Part shown: positions 17,163 to 26,342 of the stretch, piece after piece
How the letters are laid out: each line of letters begins with the position of its first letter
Position numbering within the stretch: position 1 is the first letter of the stretch
Source of the DNA: Rhodopseudomonas infernalis
GTDB taxonomy: Bacteria > Pseudomonadota > Alphaproteobacteria > Rhizobiales > Xanthobacteraceae
DNA: 44,248 nucleotides
Direction of reading: 5' to 3'
NCBI RefSeq assembly: GCF_022271405.1
Contig: NZ_JAJNAL010000040.1
Span: forward strand, 1 to 44,248
Made by a program: the position numbers and the translations under genes
Notes under the pieces: model-generated
Database searches by the model: none
Told to the model about the DNA's origin: nothing
Seen by the model: only the letters and a program-made list of their open reading frames with translations

Positions 17163-18536
17163 CTAACCCGTCGCGAAGTCGAACACCAGCTTCATGTTCA
17201 GCGCGATAATGATCACCGCGATCACCGCCGCCGAGGCCGTCAGCCAGCGCGGCGCGACGAACACGCCCATCTTGGCGCGGCTGGCCGTGAACATCACCAG
17301 AGGCACCACGGCGAACGGAAGCTGCAGGCTGAGCACGACCTGACTGAGAATCAGCAGTTGCCCGGTCGCCTTCTCGCCCGCCCACATCGTGACGCCGACC
17401 GCCGGCACGATCGCGACCATCCGGGTGATCATCCGGCGCATCCAGGGCTTCATCTTGAACTGGATGAAGCCCTCCATCACGATCTGCCCGGCGAGCGTCG
17501 CGGTGATCGTGGAGTTGAGACCGCAGCACAGCAGCGCGATGCCGAACAGCGTCGGCGCCAGCGTCGAGCCGAGCAGCGGCGCCAGGAAGGCGTGAGCCTC
17601 GTCGAGTTCGGCGACATCGGTCTTGCCGGCGTGATGGAAGGTCGCTGCCGCCAGGATCAGGATCGAGGCGTTGATGGTCAGCGCCAGGCAGAGCGCCAGC
17701 GTCGAGTCGAAGGTGGCGAGTTTGATCGCTTCGCGCTTCGAGGACACGTCGTCGCGATAGCCGCGGGTCTGCACCAGGCCGGAGTGCAGATACAGATTAT
17801 GCGGCATCACCGTCGCGCCCAGAATGCCGAGCGCCAGATACAGCATCTCGCTGTTCTTGAAGATCTCGGTGGTCGGCGCAAAACCGCGGATCACTGCGCC
17901 CCAGTCGGGATCGGCCATCGCGATCTGGATCGCGAAGCACGCTGCGATGACGCCGAGCAGCGCCACCACGAAGGCTTCGATCCAGCGGAAGCCGAACGCC
18001 TGCAGCGCCAGCACGAGAAACACATCCGCGGCGGTGATCAGCACGCCGAGTTCGAGCGGAATGCCGAACAGCAGATTGAGGCCGATCGCGGTGCCGATCA
18101 CTTCGGCGAGGTCGGTGGCCGTGATGGCGATTTCCGCAGACAGCCACAGCGGCCACGACACCCAGCGCGGATAGGCGTCGCGGCAGGCCTGCGCCAGATC
18201 GCGCCCGGCCCCGACCCCGAGCCGCGTGCACAGCGACTGCAGGATGACCGCCATGATATTGGAGATCAGCGCGATGCTGAGCAGCGTGTAGCCGAACTTC
18301 GAGCCACCGGCGAGTGAGGTCGCCCAGTTGCCGGGATCCATATAGCCGACGGCAACCAGATAGCCGGGTCCGAGAAACGCGACCATCTTGCGCCAGAACG
18401 AGCCGCTTGCCCGCGCCGGCACCGAGCCGAACATGCCGACCAGCGATGGCTCGCCACGGGCTGTGCGCCAACCGCCCGGCCCCCCCTCGGGCTGAAGCGG
18501 CAGATCCGGGTGAGGTCCAGGCGTGCGTGCGTCCAT
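17163..18536 (-). CDS. mntH: Nramp-type divalent metal (Mn2+) transporter
   Basis: A proton-coupled inner-membrane importer for manganese (and iron). The 457-residue protein has a ~50-residue polar N-terminus followed by about 11 hydrophobic helices. The two metal-binding motifs are intact: D67-PGN-70 in helix 1 and M244-P-H246-N in helix 6, together with the consensus transport region [25 protein letters not shown]5-TTGCAA site 30 bases upstream suggests control by a Fur-family manganese regulator (Mur). It converges on bpt. Confidence 0.95.
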   Translation of the reverse strand: MDARTPGPHPDLPLQPEGGPGGWRTARGEPSLVGMFGSVPARASGSFWRKMVAFLGPGYLVAVGYMDPGNWATSLAGGSKFGYTLLSIALISNIMAVILQSLCTRLGVGAGRDLAQACRDAYPRWVSWPLWLSAEIAITATDLAEVIGTAIGLNLLFGIPLELGVLITAADVFLVLALQAFGFRWIEAFVVALLGVIAACFAIQIAMADPDWGAVIRGFAPTTEIFKNSEMLYLALGILGATVMPHNLYLHSGLVQTRGYRDDVSSKREAIKLATFDSTLALCLALTINASILILAAATFHHAGKTDVAELDEAHAFLAPLLGSTLAPTLFGIALLCCGLNSTITATLAGQIVMEGFIQFKMKPWMRRMITRMVAIVPAVGVTMWAGEKATGQLLILSQVVLSLQLPFAVVPLVMFTASRAKMGVFVAPRWLTASAAVIAVIIIALNMKLVFDFATG

Positions 18537-18565
18537 GTTTTCAGATTGGATGATTTCGATCCTTC

Positions 18566-18582
18566 TTGCAACTGATTTGCAA
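18566..18582 (-). promoter_or_regulatory. Putative Mur/Fur-family operator of mntH
   Basis: Two TTGCAA palindromes (18566-18571 and 18577-18582) separated by five bases lie 30 bases before the mntH start. Rhizobial Mur sites contain TGCAA/TTGCA dyads, so this fits Mn-dependent repression. It is inferred from site shape and gene identity. Confidence 0.6.
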
Positions 18583-18776
18583 AAGCAAGAACCGGCTACC
18601 TTCCTATTTGACCCCAGATTCGCACGGTGCTGGAGGTATTTCGGCTTTCACCGTGCGGATTCAATGAGCATGCTGGTTCATTGGGCACAAGCCGGGCGCG
18701 CGCTCGCTTACGCAGGGCGGCCGGCGTCCCCGATTTCGGCTTTTCCTCAGACATGATTTCGCGCACAACGCCGCCC

Positions 18777-18971
18777 ATGGAGAACCAGTCCAACCAGTCC
18801 CGATCGTTCGGCAGCCTGCTGCGGTGGGCCATCACGCCCCCGCAGGCTTATGTCGTCTATCTGTTGTGCGTCGTGCTGGTGGGCGGTGCGTCGTTCTACG
18901 TCGGCACGCTCAAGCCGAACCGGCATCCCAACCTGCCGCCGGCACCGGCGAACGCCCCGATGCCCAAATAG
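18777..18971 (+). CDS. Small single-pass membrane protein
   Basis: Not recognised by function. A 64-residue protein with a basic N-terminus (MENQSNQSRSFGSLLRW), one membrane helix (about residues 22-43, YVVYLLCVVLVGGASFYVG) and a short proline-rich tail (NLPPAPANAPMPK). The start is uncertain, since neither the ATG at 18777 nor an ATG at 18753 has a clear ribosome binding site. It sits tail-to-tail with parC, and an AT-richer 240-base stretch separates it from mntH. Coding is plausible but modestly supported. Confidence 0.5.
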   Translation: MENQSNQSRSFGSLLRWAITPPQAYVVYLLCVVLVGGASFYVGTLKPNRHPNLPPAPANAPMPK

Positions 18972-18992
18972 TGGATCGCCGCGGCGCGGCGA

Positions 18993-21254
18993 TCACTCGA
19001 TGCCGCGGCCGAACTTGTTCGACTTCGGGAAGCCCTTCGGCGGCAGCCGGCCGGCATCGGCGCGGTTGCCGCGCCATTCCGCCAGCTCCTTGAGCGTGGC
19101 GCTGAACTCGCGACCGGCGGAGTCCCGCCAGCCCAGACCCGCCTTGGCCGAGAAGGTGACGATGTCGGACAGGCCGCCGTCCTTGTACTTCTGCAGCCGC
19201 ACGCCGCGACCGCGCGCCATTTCCGGCACCTGGTCGAGCGGGAAGATCAGCAGCTTGCGATTGTCGCCGATCACCGCGACCTGATCGGCGCCCTCGCCCA
19301 CCACGGTCAGCGATCGCGCCTCGTTCGGCATATCGACGTTGAGGACCTGCTTGCCCTTGCGGGTCGAGCCGACGCACTCGTCCTCGTTCACCACGAAGCC
19401 CTGGCCGTCATGGCTGGCGATCAGGAATTTGCGGCCGCCCTTGTGGACGAATACGGTGACGATCGCCGCGTCCTGCTCCATGTCGATGAACATGCGGATC
19501 GGCTCGCCATGGCCGCGCCCGCCGGGCAGCTTGGCGACATCGAGCGCGTAGAACCGCCCGTTCGTGGCCAGCAGCAGCAGCTTCGAGGTGGTCTCGGCGA
19601 AGAACGATTGCCCGAGCTTGTCGTCCTGCTTGAAGTTCAGCCCGGACAGATCCTCGACATGGCCCTTCAGCGTCCGCACCCAGCCCTTGTCGGAGATCAC
19701 CACGGTGACCGGCTCGCGCTCGACGAAGGCTTCTTCGATCGCCGCGAGATCGTGCTCCGGCGCGTCCGCGAACATCGTGCGGCGCTTGCCGAGCGGCGTC
19801 TTCGGCCCGAACATCTCGCGCACCTTGCGCACCTGTTCGCCGACCTTGGCCCACTGCTCGCTCTCTGATTTCAGGACCGCGTTGATGCCCTTAAGCTCCG
19901 CGCGAAGATTCTTGTCCTCGGTGCGGATCTCGAATTCCTCGAGCTTGCGCAAGCTGCGCAGTCGCATGTTGAGGATGGCTTCGGCCTGGATCTCGGTGAG
20001 ATTGAAGGCCTTCATCAGCACCGGCTTGGGCTCGTCCTCGGTGCGAATGATCCTGATCACCTCATCGATGTTCAGATAGGCGATCAGATAGCCGCCGAGC
20101 ACCTCGAGCCGATGCTCGATCTGCGTCTTGCGATAGTTCGAACGGCGCAGCAGCACGTCGCGCAAATGGTCGAGCCATTCGCGCAGGCATTCAGCGAGGC
20201 CGAGCACCTTCGGAATCCGGCCGCCGACCAGCACGTTGAGGTTGAGCGGAATCCTGCTCTCCAGCTCGGTCAGCCGGAACAGCGATTCCATCATCAGCGC
20301 CGGATCGACCGCGCGCGACTTCGGCTCGATCACGACACGCACGTCCTCGGCCGACTCGTCGCGGATGTCGCCGACCAGCGGCAGCTTCTTCTCGTTCAGC
20401 AGCTCGGCGATCTTCTCGATCAGCCGCGACTTCTGCACCAGCCACGGGATCTGCGTGACCACCACGACCCAGGTGCCGCGCGCGCCCTCTTCCTGCTCCC
20501 ATTTGGCACGGGTGCGGAACGCGCCGCGGCCGGTGGTGTAGGCCTCGGCGATGCTCTCTTTGGAGTCGATGATGATGCCGCCGGTCGGGAAATCCGGGCC
20601 CTTGACGAAGCGCAGCAGCGCTTTCGACTTGGCATCCGGCTTCTCGATCAGATGCAGCGCGGCGTCGCAGAGCTCGGCGGCGTTGTGCGGCGGGATCGCC
20701 GTCGCCATGCCGACCGCGATGCCCTGCGCGCCGTTGGCGAGCAGGTTCGGGAAGCCGCCGGGCAGCACGACCGGCTCTTTCGACTGGCCGTCGTAGTTCG
20801 GCCGAAACGCGACGCCGTCTTCGTCGATGCCGTCGAGCAGCAGCCGCGCGACGTCGGTCATGCGGGCTTCGGTGTAACGATAGGCGGCCGGATTATCGCC
20901 GTCGATATTGCCGAAATTGCCTTGGCCGTCGACCAGCGGGTAGCGCGAGGAGAAGTCCTGCGCGAGGCGCACCAGCGCGTCGTAGATCGACTGGTCGCCG
21001 TGCGGATGGAACGAACCCATCACGTCGCCGACGATCTTGGCGGACTTCTTGAACGGCGTGCCGGGGTCGAGCCGCAACAGCCGCATGCCGTAAAGGATGC
21101 GCCGATGCACCGGCTTCAGCCCGTCGCGGGCATCAGGCAGGGCGCGATGCATGATGGTCGAGAGCGCGTAAGCGAGGTAACGCTCTTCCAGCGCCTCGCG
21201 AAGCTGCACCTCGTGAATCTCTGCCGGCTCTGGCGGAATCAGTCTTTTTCCCAT
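18993..21254 (-). CDS. parC: DNA topoisomerase IV subunit A
   Basis: ParC is the breakage-reunion subunit of topoisomerase IV, decatenating daughter chromosomes with ParE. In this 753-residue protein the winged-helix/tower core starts with [11 protein letters not shown]. The [22 protein letters not shown] follows at about 80-97. The catalytic Tyr is Y127 in [10 protein letters not shown], and the C-terminal beta-pinwheel follows from about residue 500. The lack of a GyrA box and the shorter length favour ParC over GyrA. It ends 21 bases from the tail of the small membrane-protein gene. The hxlR-type gene lies 9 bases upstream. Confidence 0.93.
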   Translation of the reverse strand: MGKRLIPPEPAEIHEVQLREALEERYLAYALSTIMHRALPDARDGLKPVHRRILYGMRLLRLDPGTPFKKSAKIVGDVMGSFHPHGDQSIYDALVRLAQDFSSRYPLVDGQGNFGNIDGDNPAAYRYTEARMTDVARLLLDGIDEDGVAFRPNYDGQSKEPVVLPGGFPNLLANGAQGIAVGMATAIPPHNAAELCDAALHLIEKPDAKSKALLRFVKGPDFPTGGIIIDSKESIAEAYTTGRGAFRTRAKWEQEEGARGTWVVVVTQIPWLVQKSRLIEKIAELLNEKKLPLVGDIRDESAEDVRVVIEPKSRAVDPALMMESLFRLTELESRIPLNLNVLVGGRIPKVLGLAECLREWLDHLRDVLLRRSNYRKTQIEHRLEVLGGYLIAYLNIDEVIRIIRTEDEPKPVLMKAFNLTEIQAEAILNMRLRSLRKLEEFEIRTEDKNLRAELKGINAVLKSESEQWAKVGEQVRKVREMFGPKTPLGKRRTMFADAPEHDLAAIEEAFVEREPVTVVISDKGWVRTLKGHVEDLSGLNFKQDDKLGQSFFAETTSKLLLLATNGRFYALDVAKLPGGRGHGEPIRMFIDMEQDAAIVTVFVHKGGRKFLIASHDGQGFVVNEDECVGSTRKGKQVLNVDMPNEARSLTVVGEGADQVAVIGDNRKLLIFPLDQVPEMARGRGVRLQKYKDGGLSDIVTFSAKAGLGWRDSAGREFSATLKELAEWRGNRADAGRLPPKGFPKSNKFGRGIE

Positions 21255-21263
21255 GGCGAGGGG

Positions 21264-21776
21264 TTATCCCCTGACCGGCACAGGAGCAAGCGCAACCGGG
21301 GTTTCACGTGCGGCCGCCCCGTCGGGAACAGCCGCGGCACCGGCGTCGAACCGGGCCCTCGCCCGCTCGATGTCCGGGAAATGCTGCTCGGCCCAGCCGA
21401 CCAGCGCGGTGAGCGGCCCGAGCACGGACTCGCCGGACGGCGACAGACGATACTCCACGCTCGGCGGCTTGGTCGGAAACACCTGCCGGGTGATCAGGCC
21501 GTCACGCTCGAGGTCGCGCAGCGTCTGGGTCAGCATCCGCCTCGAAATGTCTGGAACATCCCGCAGCAGAGCATTGAAGCGCATCGGCTTTTCGGCGAGC
21601 GCGATCAGCAGGAGCGTGCTCCATTTGCTACCTAAATGATCGAGCACGTTGCGGACTGGACAGCGGGCGGCATCGAACCCTTGCGCCCGCCACGCGGCGT
21701 AGCGGTCCTTGAGCGTCGCGCGATGCGCCGCCGCCTCGAGGTTCGCTCCCAGGTTCTCTCCAGGTGACCTTGTCAC
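21264..21776 (-). CDS. HxlR-family regulator, QorR/YtfH-like
   Basis: A 170-residue winged-helix regulator. The domain covers about residues 35-130: the cysteine C39 in [20 protein letters not shown] (a redox-sensing Cys in several family members), then [21 protein letters not shown] and the wing. The start is GTG at 21776, supported by a strong AAGGAGG nine bases upstream. It is divergently paired with a QorB-like reductase, the same layout as ytfH-ytfG (qorR-qorB) in other bacteria, so it probably represses that gene in response to quinones or reactive aldehydes. Confidence 0.87.
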   Translation of the reverse strand: MTRSPGENLGANLEAAAHRATLKDRYAAWRAQGFDAARCPVRNVLDHLGSKWSTLLLIALAEKPMRFNALLRDVPDISRRMLTQTLRDLERDGLITRQVFPTKPPSVEYRLSPSGESVLGPLTALVGWAEQHFPDIERARARFDAGAAAVPDGAAARETPVALAPVPVRG

Positions 21777-21806
21777 GAAAAACTGCCTCCTTACGGCGCG
21801 GGCGAA

Positions 21807-21825
21807 AGGTCTCTATTATAGACCT
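21807..21825. promoter_or_regulatory. Operator candidate between qorR- and qorB-like genes
   Basis: AGGTCT (21807-21812) and AGACCT (21820-21825) flank a 7-base AT-rich core CTATTAT that could be a -10 element. It lies midway in the 81-base divergent gap. HxlR proteins typically bind such sites to repress the adjacent enzyme gene. Confidence 0.55.
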
Positions 21826-21857
21826 GCACTCAAATCAAAACCACTCAGGAGTTTTCG

Positions 21858-22727
21858 ATGTCTGACTCCCGTTTTCTCGTCACCGGCGCCAGCGGCCAGC
21901 TCGGCCGCCTTGTCCTCGACGGCCTGCTGAAGAACGTACCCGCCGCCCAGATCGGGGTGCTGGTCCGCAATGATCAGGCTGCGGCCGAGCTCGCCGGCCG
22001 CGGGCTGCACGTCCATAAGGGCGACTACAGCCGCCCAGAGACACTCAGCGCCGCTTTTGCCGGCGTCGACCGCGCGCTGTTGATCTCGTCCAGCGAAGTC
22101 GGTCAGCGCACCGCCCAGCACCGCAACGTGATCGAAGCTGCGCGGCAGGCGGGTGTGTCGCTGCTCGCCTACACCAGCCTGCTGCATGCCGACAGCTCGC
22201 CGCTGGGATTGGCCGAGGAGCATCGGCAGACCGAAGCGGCCCTCGATGCTTCCGGCGTGCCGCATGTCCTGCTGCGCAACGGCTGGTACAACGAGAACTA
22301 CACGGCCTCGATTCCGACGGCGCTGGCGCACGGCGCGCTGCTCGGCAGTGCCGGCGATGGCCGGATCGCCTCCGCGGCCCGCGCCGACTACGCCGAGGCT
22401 TCCGTCAAGGTCCTGACCTCGGACGCCCCGCAGGCCGGCCGCGTCTACGAGCTGGCCGGCGACGCCGCCTACACGCTGGCGGAGTTTGCCGCCGAACTGA
22501 GCCTGCAGAGCGGCAAGACCGTCGTCTATCGGAACTTGCCGGAAGCGGACTACAAGGCGGCGCTGATCGGCGCCGGCCTGCCCGAGCCATTTGCCGCGTT
22601 GCTGGCGGACTCCGATGCGGGCGCCGCCAAAGGGGCGCTGTTCAACGCCGGTGGCGATCTCGGCCGCCTGATCGGCCGTCCGACAACCCCAGTCGCAGCC
22701 AGCATCGCAGCGTCGCTGGCGGCTTAA
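21858..22727 (+). CDS. NmrA-type NAD(P)H:quinone oxidoreductase, QorB-like
   Basis: A 289-residue NAD(P)-dependent atypical short-chain reductase. The N-terminal dinucleotide-binding glycine motif is FLVTGASGQLGRLVLDGL (about residues 6-23). VLVRN and the NmrA signature GDYSRPETLSAAFAGVDRALLIS follow, and substrate-side residues include NGWYNENY. It matches the QorB/YtfG quinone reductase group. AGGAGTTTTCG precedes the ATG. A palindromic repeat separates its end from the convergent tetR gene. Confidence 0.88.
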   Translation: MSDSRFLVTGASGQLGRLVLDGLLKNVPAAQIGVLVRNDQAAAELAGRGLHVHKGDYSRPETLSAAFAGVDRALLISSSEVGQRTAQHRNVIEAARQAGVSLLAYTSLLHADSSPLGLAEEHRQTEAALDASGVPHVLLRNGWYNENYTASIPTALAHGALLGSAGDGRIASAARADYAEASVKVLTSDAPQAGRVYELAGDAAYTLAEFAAELSLQSGKTVVYRNLPEADYKAALIGAGLPEPFAALLADSDAGAAKGALFNAGGDLGRLIGRPTTPVAASIAASLAA

Positions 22728-22740
22728 GAGACGGCACCCC

Positions 22741-22857
22741 GTCATTGCGAGGAGCACCCGGATCGGCGCTTCGCGCCGTCCGAGCACAGGCTCCGCGACG
22801 AAGCAATCCAGCTCCGATTGCGTGGCCATCGATTGCTTCGCTTCGCTCGCATTGACG
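22741..22857. repeat. Palindromic repeat, type C, between convergent qorB-like and tetR genes
   Basis: Starts GTCATTGCGAGGAGCACCCG, contains GACGAAGCAATCCAG near its middle, and ends with the inverted ATTGCTTCGC...ATTGACG half. Another member lies at 33955-34032. It fills the convergent gap completely and may act as a bidirectional terminator. Confidence 0.75.
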
Positions 22858-23451
22858 TCAGCGCTTCGCGGTCAGCCCTCCAACCAGTTCGGACAAGGCG
22901 GCGCGCGCTTCCGTCTTGAACTTCCGGCGCGGGGTCGCGAGCTGCTCCAGCACCATGCCGACCACCGCCGAGACGAAGATCTCGGCATGCAGCCGAGGCG
23001 AGCGTGAGCCCGCCGCGGTCAGGGCCAGCTCGGCGCTGCGTCGCCAGGTCTGCTGCCATTCGGCGACGATCGAACGGTAGCGGTCATCGCGCGCCGCGGC
23101 GAGGAAGGCTTCGTAACAGGCGACGTGGATCTCCGCCTCGGCGTCGAGTTCTTTCGCGTACCACCCGACCAGTGCGTCGATCCATGCCTCGAAATCGAGC
23201 GCATCGATCTGTAGCCGGAGCGCCAGGGCTTGCAGTCGCTTGACCTCTCGGACCAACGCGAAATTCAGCGCGGCCTCGACCAGCAGGTCGCGGGTGCCGA
23301 AACGGTGCGTGACGGCACCCAGCGACATTCCGATTTCGGCCGCAACCGCGCGATGGGTGACGGCTTTGAGTCCGCCGCGTCCGATCAGCCGCAGCGTCGC
23401 CTCCATCACCTCGCGATCGCGCTCGTTGGCTTCCAGCTCACTCATATCCAT
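22858..23451 (-). CDS. TetR-family transcriptional regulator
   Basis: A 197-residue repressor with the N-terminal helix-turn-helix at about residues 10-57 (EATLRLIGRGGLKAVTHRAV, then AEIGMSLGAVTHRFGTRDLLVEA), and a variable C-terminal ligand domain (60-190). It is divergent from a glutathione transferase. The 118-base gap contains two operators with the same AGAAC-N4-GTTCT core, one of them a 13-base perfect palindrome, so autoregulation and control of the transferase are very likely. The inducer is unknown. Confidence 0.9.
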   Translation of the reverse strand: MDMSELEANERDREVMEATLRLIGRGGLKAVTHRAVAAEIGMSLGAVTHRFGTRDLLVEAALNFALVREVKRLQALALRLQIDALDFEAWIDALVGWYAKELDAEAEIHVACYEAFLAAARDDRYRSIVAEWQQTWRRSAELALTAAGSRSPRLHAEIFVSAVVGMVLEQLATPRRKFKTEARAALSELVGGLTAKR

Positions 23452-23481
23452 CGGTTGACAGCCGCCTCATTCTCACCAATC

Positions 23482-23509
23482 ATTTCACAGAACATCTGTT
23501 CTGTGAAAT
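23482..23509. promoter_or_regulatory. TetR operator 1, 13-base perfect palindrome
   Basis: ATTTCACAGAACA (23482-23494) and TGTTCTGTGAAAT (23497-23509) are exact complements with a two-base centre. The core is AGAAC-ATCT-GTTCT. Its dyad centre is 21 bases from that of operator 2, about two helical turns. Confidence 0.82.
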
Positions 23510-23525
23510 AGAACCTATGTTCTAT
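23508..23525. promoter_or_regulatory. TetR operator 2
   Basis: ATAGAAC (23508-23514) and GTTCTAT (23519-23525) around CTAT share the AGAAC-N4-GTTCT core of operator 1. It is 44 bases before the glutathione-transferase start, so it probably overlaps that promoter. Confidence 0.75.
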
Positions 23526-23569
23526 ATTTTGGACTAAGGGCCCATCCATAATCGCGACGGGGAGGATGA

Positions 23570-24214
23570 ATGCCGACCTACCGCCTGCACTACTTTCCCG
23601 AATCCGGAAACAGCTACAAGCTGGCGCTGATGCTGACGCTGTGCGGGCAGAGCTTCGAGCCGGTGTGGACTGACTTCGGCGGCGGCATCACCAGAACGCC
23701 CGAATGGCGCGAGAGCGTCAATGCCATGGGCGAAATTCCGGTGCTCGAGCAGGATGGCGCACGGCTGACGCAGACCGCCCCGATCCTGCTGCAGCTCGCC
23801 GAGCGTTACGGCCGGTTCGGCGGCGTCACCGCGGACGACAAGTTCGAGGTCCTGCGTTGGCTGTTCTGGGACAATCACAAGCTCAGCAGCTATTGCGCGA
23901 CCTACCGTTTCGCGCGCACCTTCATGCCCTCGGCGAACAAAGACGTGCAGGTCTATTTCCGCCGGCGGATCGACGACGCGCTGACCATCCTCGGCAAGCA
24001 TCTACGCGACCGCGCGTTCGCCATCGGCGACGCTCCGACGATCGCGGACTTTTCGATGATGGCGTATCTGTCGTTTCCCGACGACGAGACCGGGTTCGAC
24101 CTCCCTGTCCGCCACCCGGCGGTGCATGCCTGGCTGGGCCGGATCGCGGCGCTGCCGGGCTGGCGCTCGCCCTACGACCTGCTGCCGGGGCAGCGGCTGC
24201 CGCGTTACGCCTGA
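23570..24214 (+). CDS. Glutathione S-transferase family protein
   Basis: A 214-residue GST. The N-terminal thioredoxin-fold domain (1-80) begins YRLHYFPESGNSYKLALMLT with the likely catalytic Ser/Tyr region. It includes the cis-proline GEIPVLEQDG and TQTAPILLQLAERYG. The C-terminal helical domain has AIGDAPTIADFSMMAYLSFP. AGGATGA overlaps the start region as ribosome binding site. Its expression is probably controlled by the divergent TetR through the two palindromic operators, which points to a detoxification role. The end is 14 bases from convergent recO. Confidence 0.9.
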   Translation: MPTYRLHYFPESGNSYKLALMLTLCGQSFEPVWTDFGGGITRTPEWRESVNAMGEIPVLEQDGARLTQTAPILLQLAERYGRFGGVTADDKFEVLRWLFWDNHKLSSYCATYRFARTFMPSANKDVQVYFRRRIDDALTILGKHLRDRAFAIGDAPTIADFSMMAYLSFPDDETGFDLPVRHPAVHAWLGRIAALPGWRSPYDLLPGQRLPRYA

Positions 24215-24228
24215 GCGGCACGGCGCGG

Positions 24229-24975
24229 TCAAGGGATGGCGATCCGCGCCATCGTCCTCGCCACCGCGTTGATAAACCCGTCGCGCGCGTCCGAATGCCC
24301 CTGCCCGCGCGGCTCCAGCACGTTGCGCAGCAGGAAGCGTCCGGTCAGATCGAAGCCGTCGCGCAGATCCTGATACGACCAGCCGGTCGGGCTGTCCTCT
24401 TCGCGCAGAAAGGCGGGCAGCCGCAGCAGCTTGTCGCGCCATGGCTCACCCGCTGTGCGTGACACGGCGCTGCCGGACTTCGGCGACACGTAGATCAGCT
24501 CGTTCGTTGCCCCCGTCGCCGCGCAACTCGACAGATCGAGACCGAAGCCAAGTTCGGCCAGCATCGCCAGTTCGAACCGGATCAGATAGGCAGCAGCGCC
24601 TCCGACATCGTCGAAATCGTCCAGCGTGTGCTCCAGCATCTCGTAGATGTCTTCATGCGGGTCGCGCTCCGGCAGCAGCCGCGCAAGCGAGGCCAGATGG
24701 GTGACGCCATAAACCGCGTGCGACGACGCCAGCATCGTTGCGGCGCGCAGCCGGGTGCCTTCGAGCTGGTAGTAGCCGAGATGCTCGTCGAGACGCGCCC
24801 GCCAAACTGCCAGCACGCTGTTGCCCGGCTGCAGCAGCGGCCGCATCCGCGATGACGCACCGCCGCGCACCATGCCGAGATGCCGGCCGTGTTCGCGCGT
24901 CAGAAGCTCGACGATCGCGGCGGACTCGCCGTGCCGCCGAACCCCGAGAATAATGCCCTCGTCGCTCCATTCCAT
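24229..24975 (-). CDS. recO: DNA repair protein RecO
   Basis: RecO mediates RecA loading and SSB displacement in the RecFOR pathway. The 248-residue protein has the N-terminal OB fold (about 1-75: [20 protein letters not shown], then [14 protein letters not shown]) and a helical C-terminal domain. The conserved era-recO order in alphaproteobacteria is interrupted here by one small membrane-protein gene. Convergent with the GST gene. Confidence 0.93.
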   Translation of the reverse strand: MEWSDEGIILGVRRHGESAAIVELLTREHGRHLGMVRGGASSRMRPLLQPGNSVLAVWRARLDEHLGYYQLEGTRLRAATMLASSHAVYGVTHLASLARLLPERDPHEDIYEMLEHTLDDFDDVGGAAAYLIRFELAMLAELGFGLDLSSCAATGATNELIYVSPKSGSAVSRTAGEPWRDKLLRLPAFLREEDSPTGWSYQDLRDGFDLTGRFLLRNVLEPRGQGHSDARDGFINAVARTMARIAIP

Positions 24976-25026
24976 GAGCGGATCGTACAGGATTTGGCAG
25001 CGCCGCGCAGCAGCGGCAGCGGGCGA

Positions 25027-25422
25027 TCAGGCCGTGAACCAACCGCGGGCGTCGCCCGTGTAGGACAGATAGATGCCCGCGCCGGTCAGGCCACAGGATA
25101 CGATATCGATCCAGCTGCCGGGCTCGATGCCGTTGACGCCGATGATCTGCATCAGGGACACGATCGAGAACGCCAGCGAGGCGGTCAGCACCGCACGCGC
25201 CCATTTCTTGCGGCCGTGAGCCGCCAGCCAAACCAGATAGGTCAGCAGGATGATCAGGCTGGCCGCTATGGTGTTGGCGGCGGCGATCACGCCGGCCGAC
25301 ATCTCGGAGTCCATGGTGCGGTCCTGGAACGCAACGGAAATGCAGTCGAGCGTCAGCGACGCCAGCAGCAGCACTTCGAACCAATAGACGTTGCGCGGGA
25401 CGCTGATCGTGGCGTCGGTCAT
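25027..25422 (-). CDS. Four-helix membrane protein between era and recO
   Basis: Not recognised. A 131-residue integral membrane protein with four hydrophobic stretches (about residues 14-32, 46-66, 75-95 and 105-122), a short positively charged loop HGRKKWAR after helix 2, and a polar C-terminus. Its ATG (25420-25422) overlaps the era stop as ATGA, so it is translationally coupled to era, and it precedes recO by 51 bases. Coupling and membrane topology support it being real. Confidence 0.78.
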   Translation of the reverse strand: MTDATISVPRNVYWFEVLLLASLTLDCISVAFQDRTMDSEMSAGVIAAANTIAASLIILLTYLVWLAAHGRKKWARAVLTASLAFSIVSLMQIIGVNGIEPGSWIDIVSCGLTGAGIYLSYTGDARGWFTA

Positions 25423-26342
25423 TCCTTGGGAAACTCCAGGCCCATTTCGCGGTAGCGGTCCGGGTCGTTCTCCCAGTTCTCCCGCACCTTCACGAACAGG
25501 AACAAGTGCACCTTCTGCTCGACGATGTCGCTGATCTCGCGGCGGGCGTCGGCGCCGATCGCCTTGATGGTCGCGCCGCCCTTGCCGAGCACGATCTTAC
25601 GCTGGCTCTCGCGCTCGACGAAGATCGTCTGCTCGATCCGCACCGAGCCGTCCTTGCGATCGGTCCAGCTGTCGGTCTCGACCGTCGACTGATACGGCAG
25701 TTCCTGATGCAGCTTGCGGAAGATCTTTTCGCGGGTGATCTCGGCCGCGAGGTGCCGCAGCGGCGCATCCGACATCTGGTCTTCGGGGTAATGGAACGGT
25801 CCCGGCGGCACCTTGTCGGCGAGCACGCGACGCAAATCGTCGACGCCGTCGCCGGACAGCGCCGCGATCATGAAGGTGCGCTCGAACGCCAGCTTCTCAT
25901 TCACCCGCTGCGCCAACCCGAGCAACTTCTCGCGCGGCACCAGGTCGATCTTGTTCAGCACCAGCAGCTTGGGGCGCGCGAAGTTCTGCAGATTGTCGAA
26001 GATCGCCTCGGCTTGCTCGTCCATCCCGGCACGGGCGTCGAGCAGCACACAGACGAGATCCGCATCGTGCGCGCCGCTCCAAGCGGTCCTGACCATGGCG
26101 CGGTCGAGCCGGCGCTTCGGCGCGAAGATGCCGGGGGTGTCGACCAGGATGATCTGCGAGGCGCCTTCGACCACGATGCCGCGGATCAGCGCGCGGGTGG
26201 TCTGCACCTTGCGCGACACGATGGTGACCTTGGAGCCGACCAGCGCATTCACCAGCGTCGACTTGCCGACGTTCGGCGCGCCGATCAGTGCGACGAAGCC
26301 GCAGCGCCTGTTCGTGTCGAGCGTCTCGATCGGGTCAGACAT
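25419..26342 (-). CDS. era: GTPase Era
   Basis: Era is an essential GTPase that binds 16S rRNA near its 3' end in 30S maturation. The 307-residue protein has the GTPase motifs G1 GAPNVGKST (21-29), G3 DTPG (68-71) and G4 NKID (130-133), and the C-terminal KH domain with GKGGATIKAIGADAR. The start is the ATG at 26342 because it overlaps the rnc stop by eight bases. Part of lepB-rnc-era, coupled at every junction. Confidence 0.96.
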   Translation of the reverse strand: MSDPIETLDTNRRCGFVALIGAPNVGKSTLVNALVGSKVTIVSRKVQTTRALIRGIVVEGASQIILVDTPGIFAPKRRLDRAMVRTAWSGAHDADLVCVLLDARAGMDEQAEAIFDNLQNFARPKLLVLNKIDLVPREKLLGLAQRVNEKLAFERTFMIAALSGDGVDDLRRVLADKVPPGPFHYPEDQMSDAPLRHLAAEITREKIFRKLHQELPYQSTVETDSWTDRKDGSVRIEQTIFVERESQRKIVLGKGGATIKAIGADARREISDIVEQKVHLFLFVKVRENWENDPDRYREMGLEFPKE

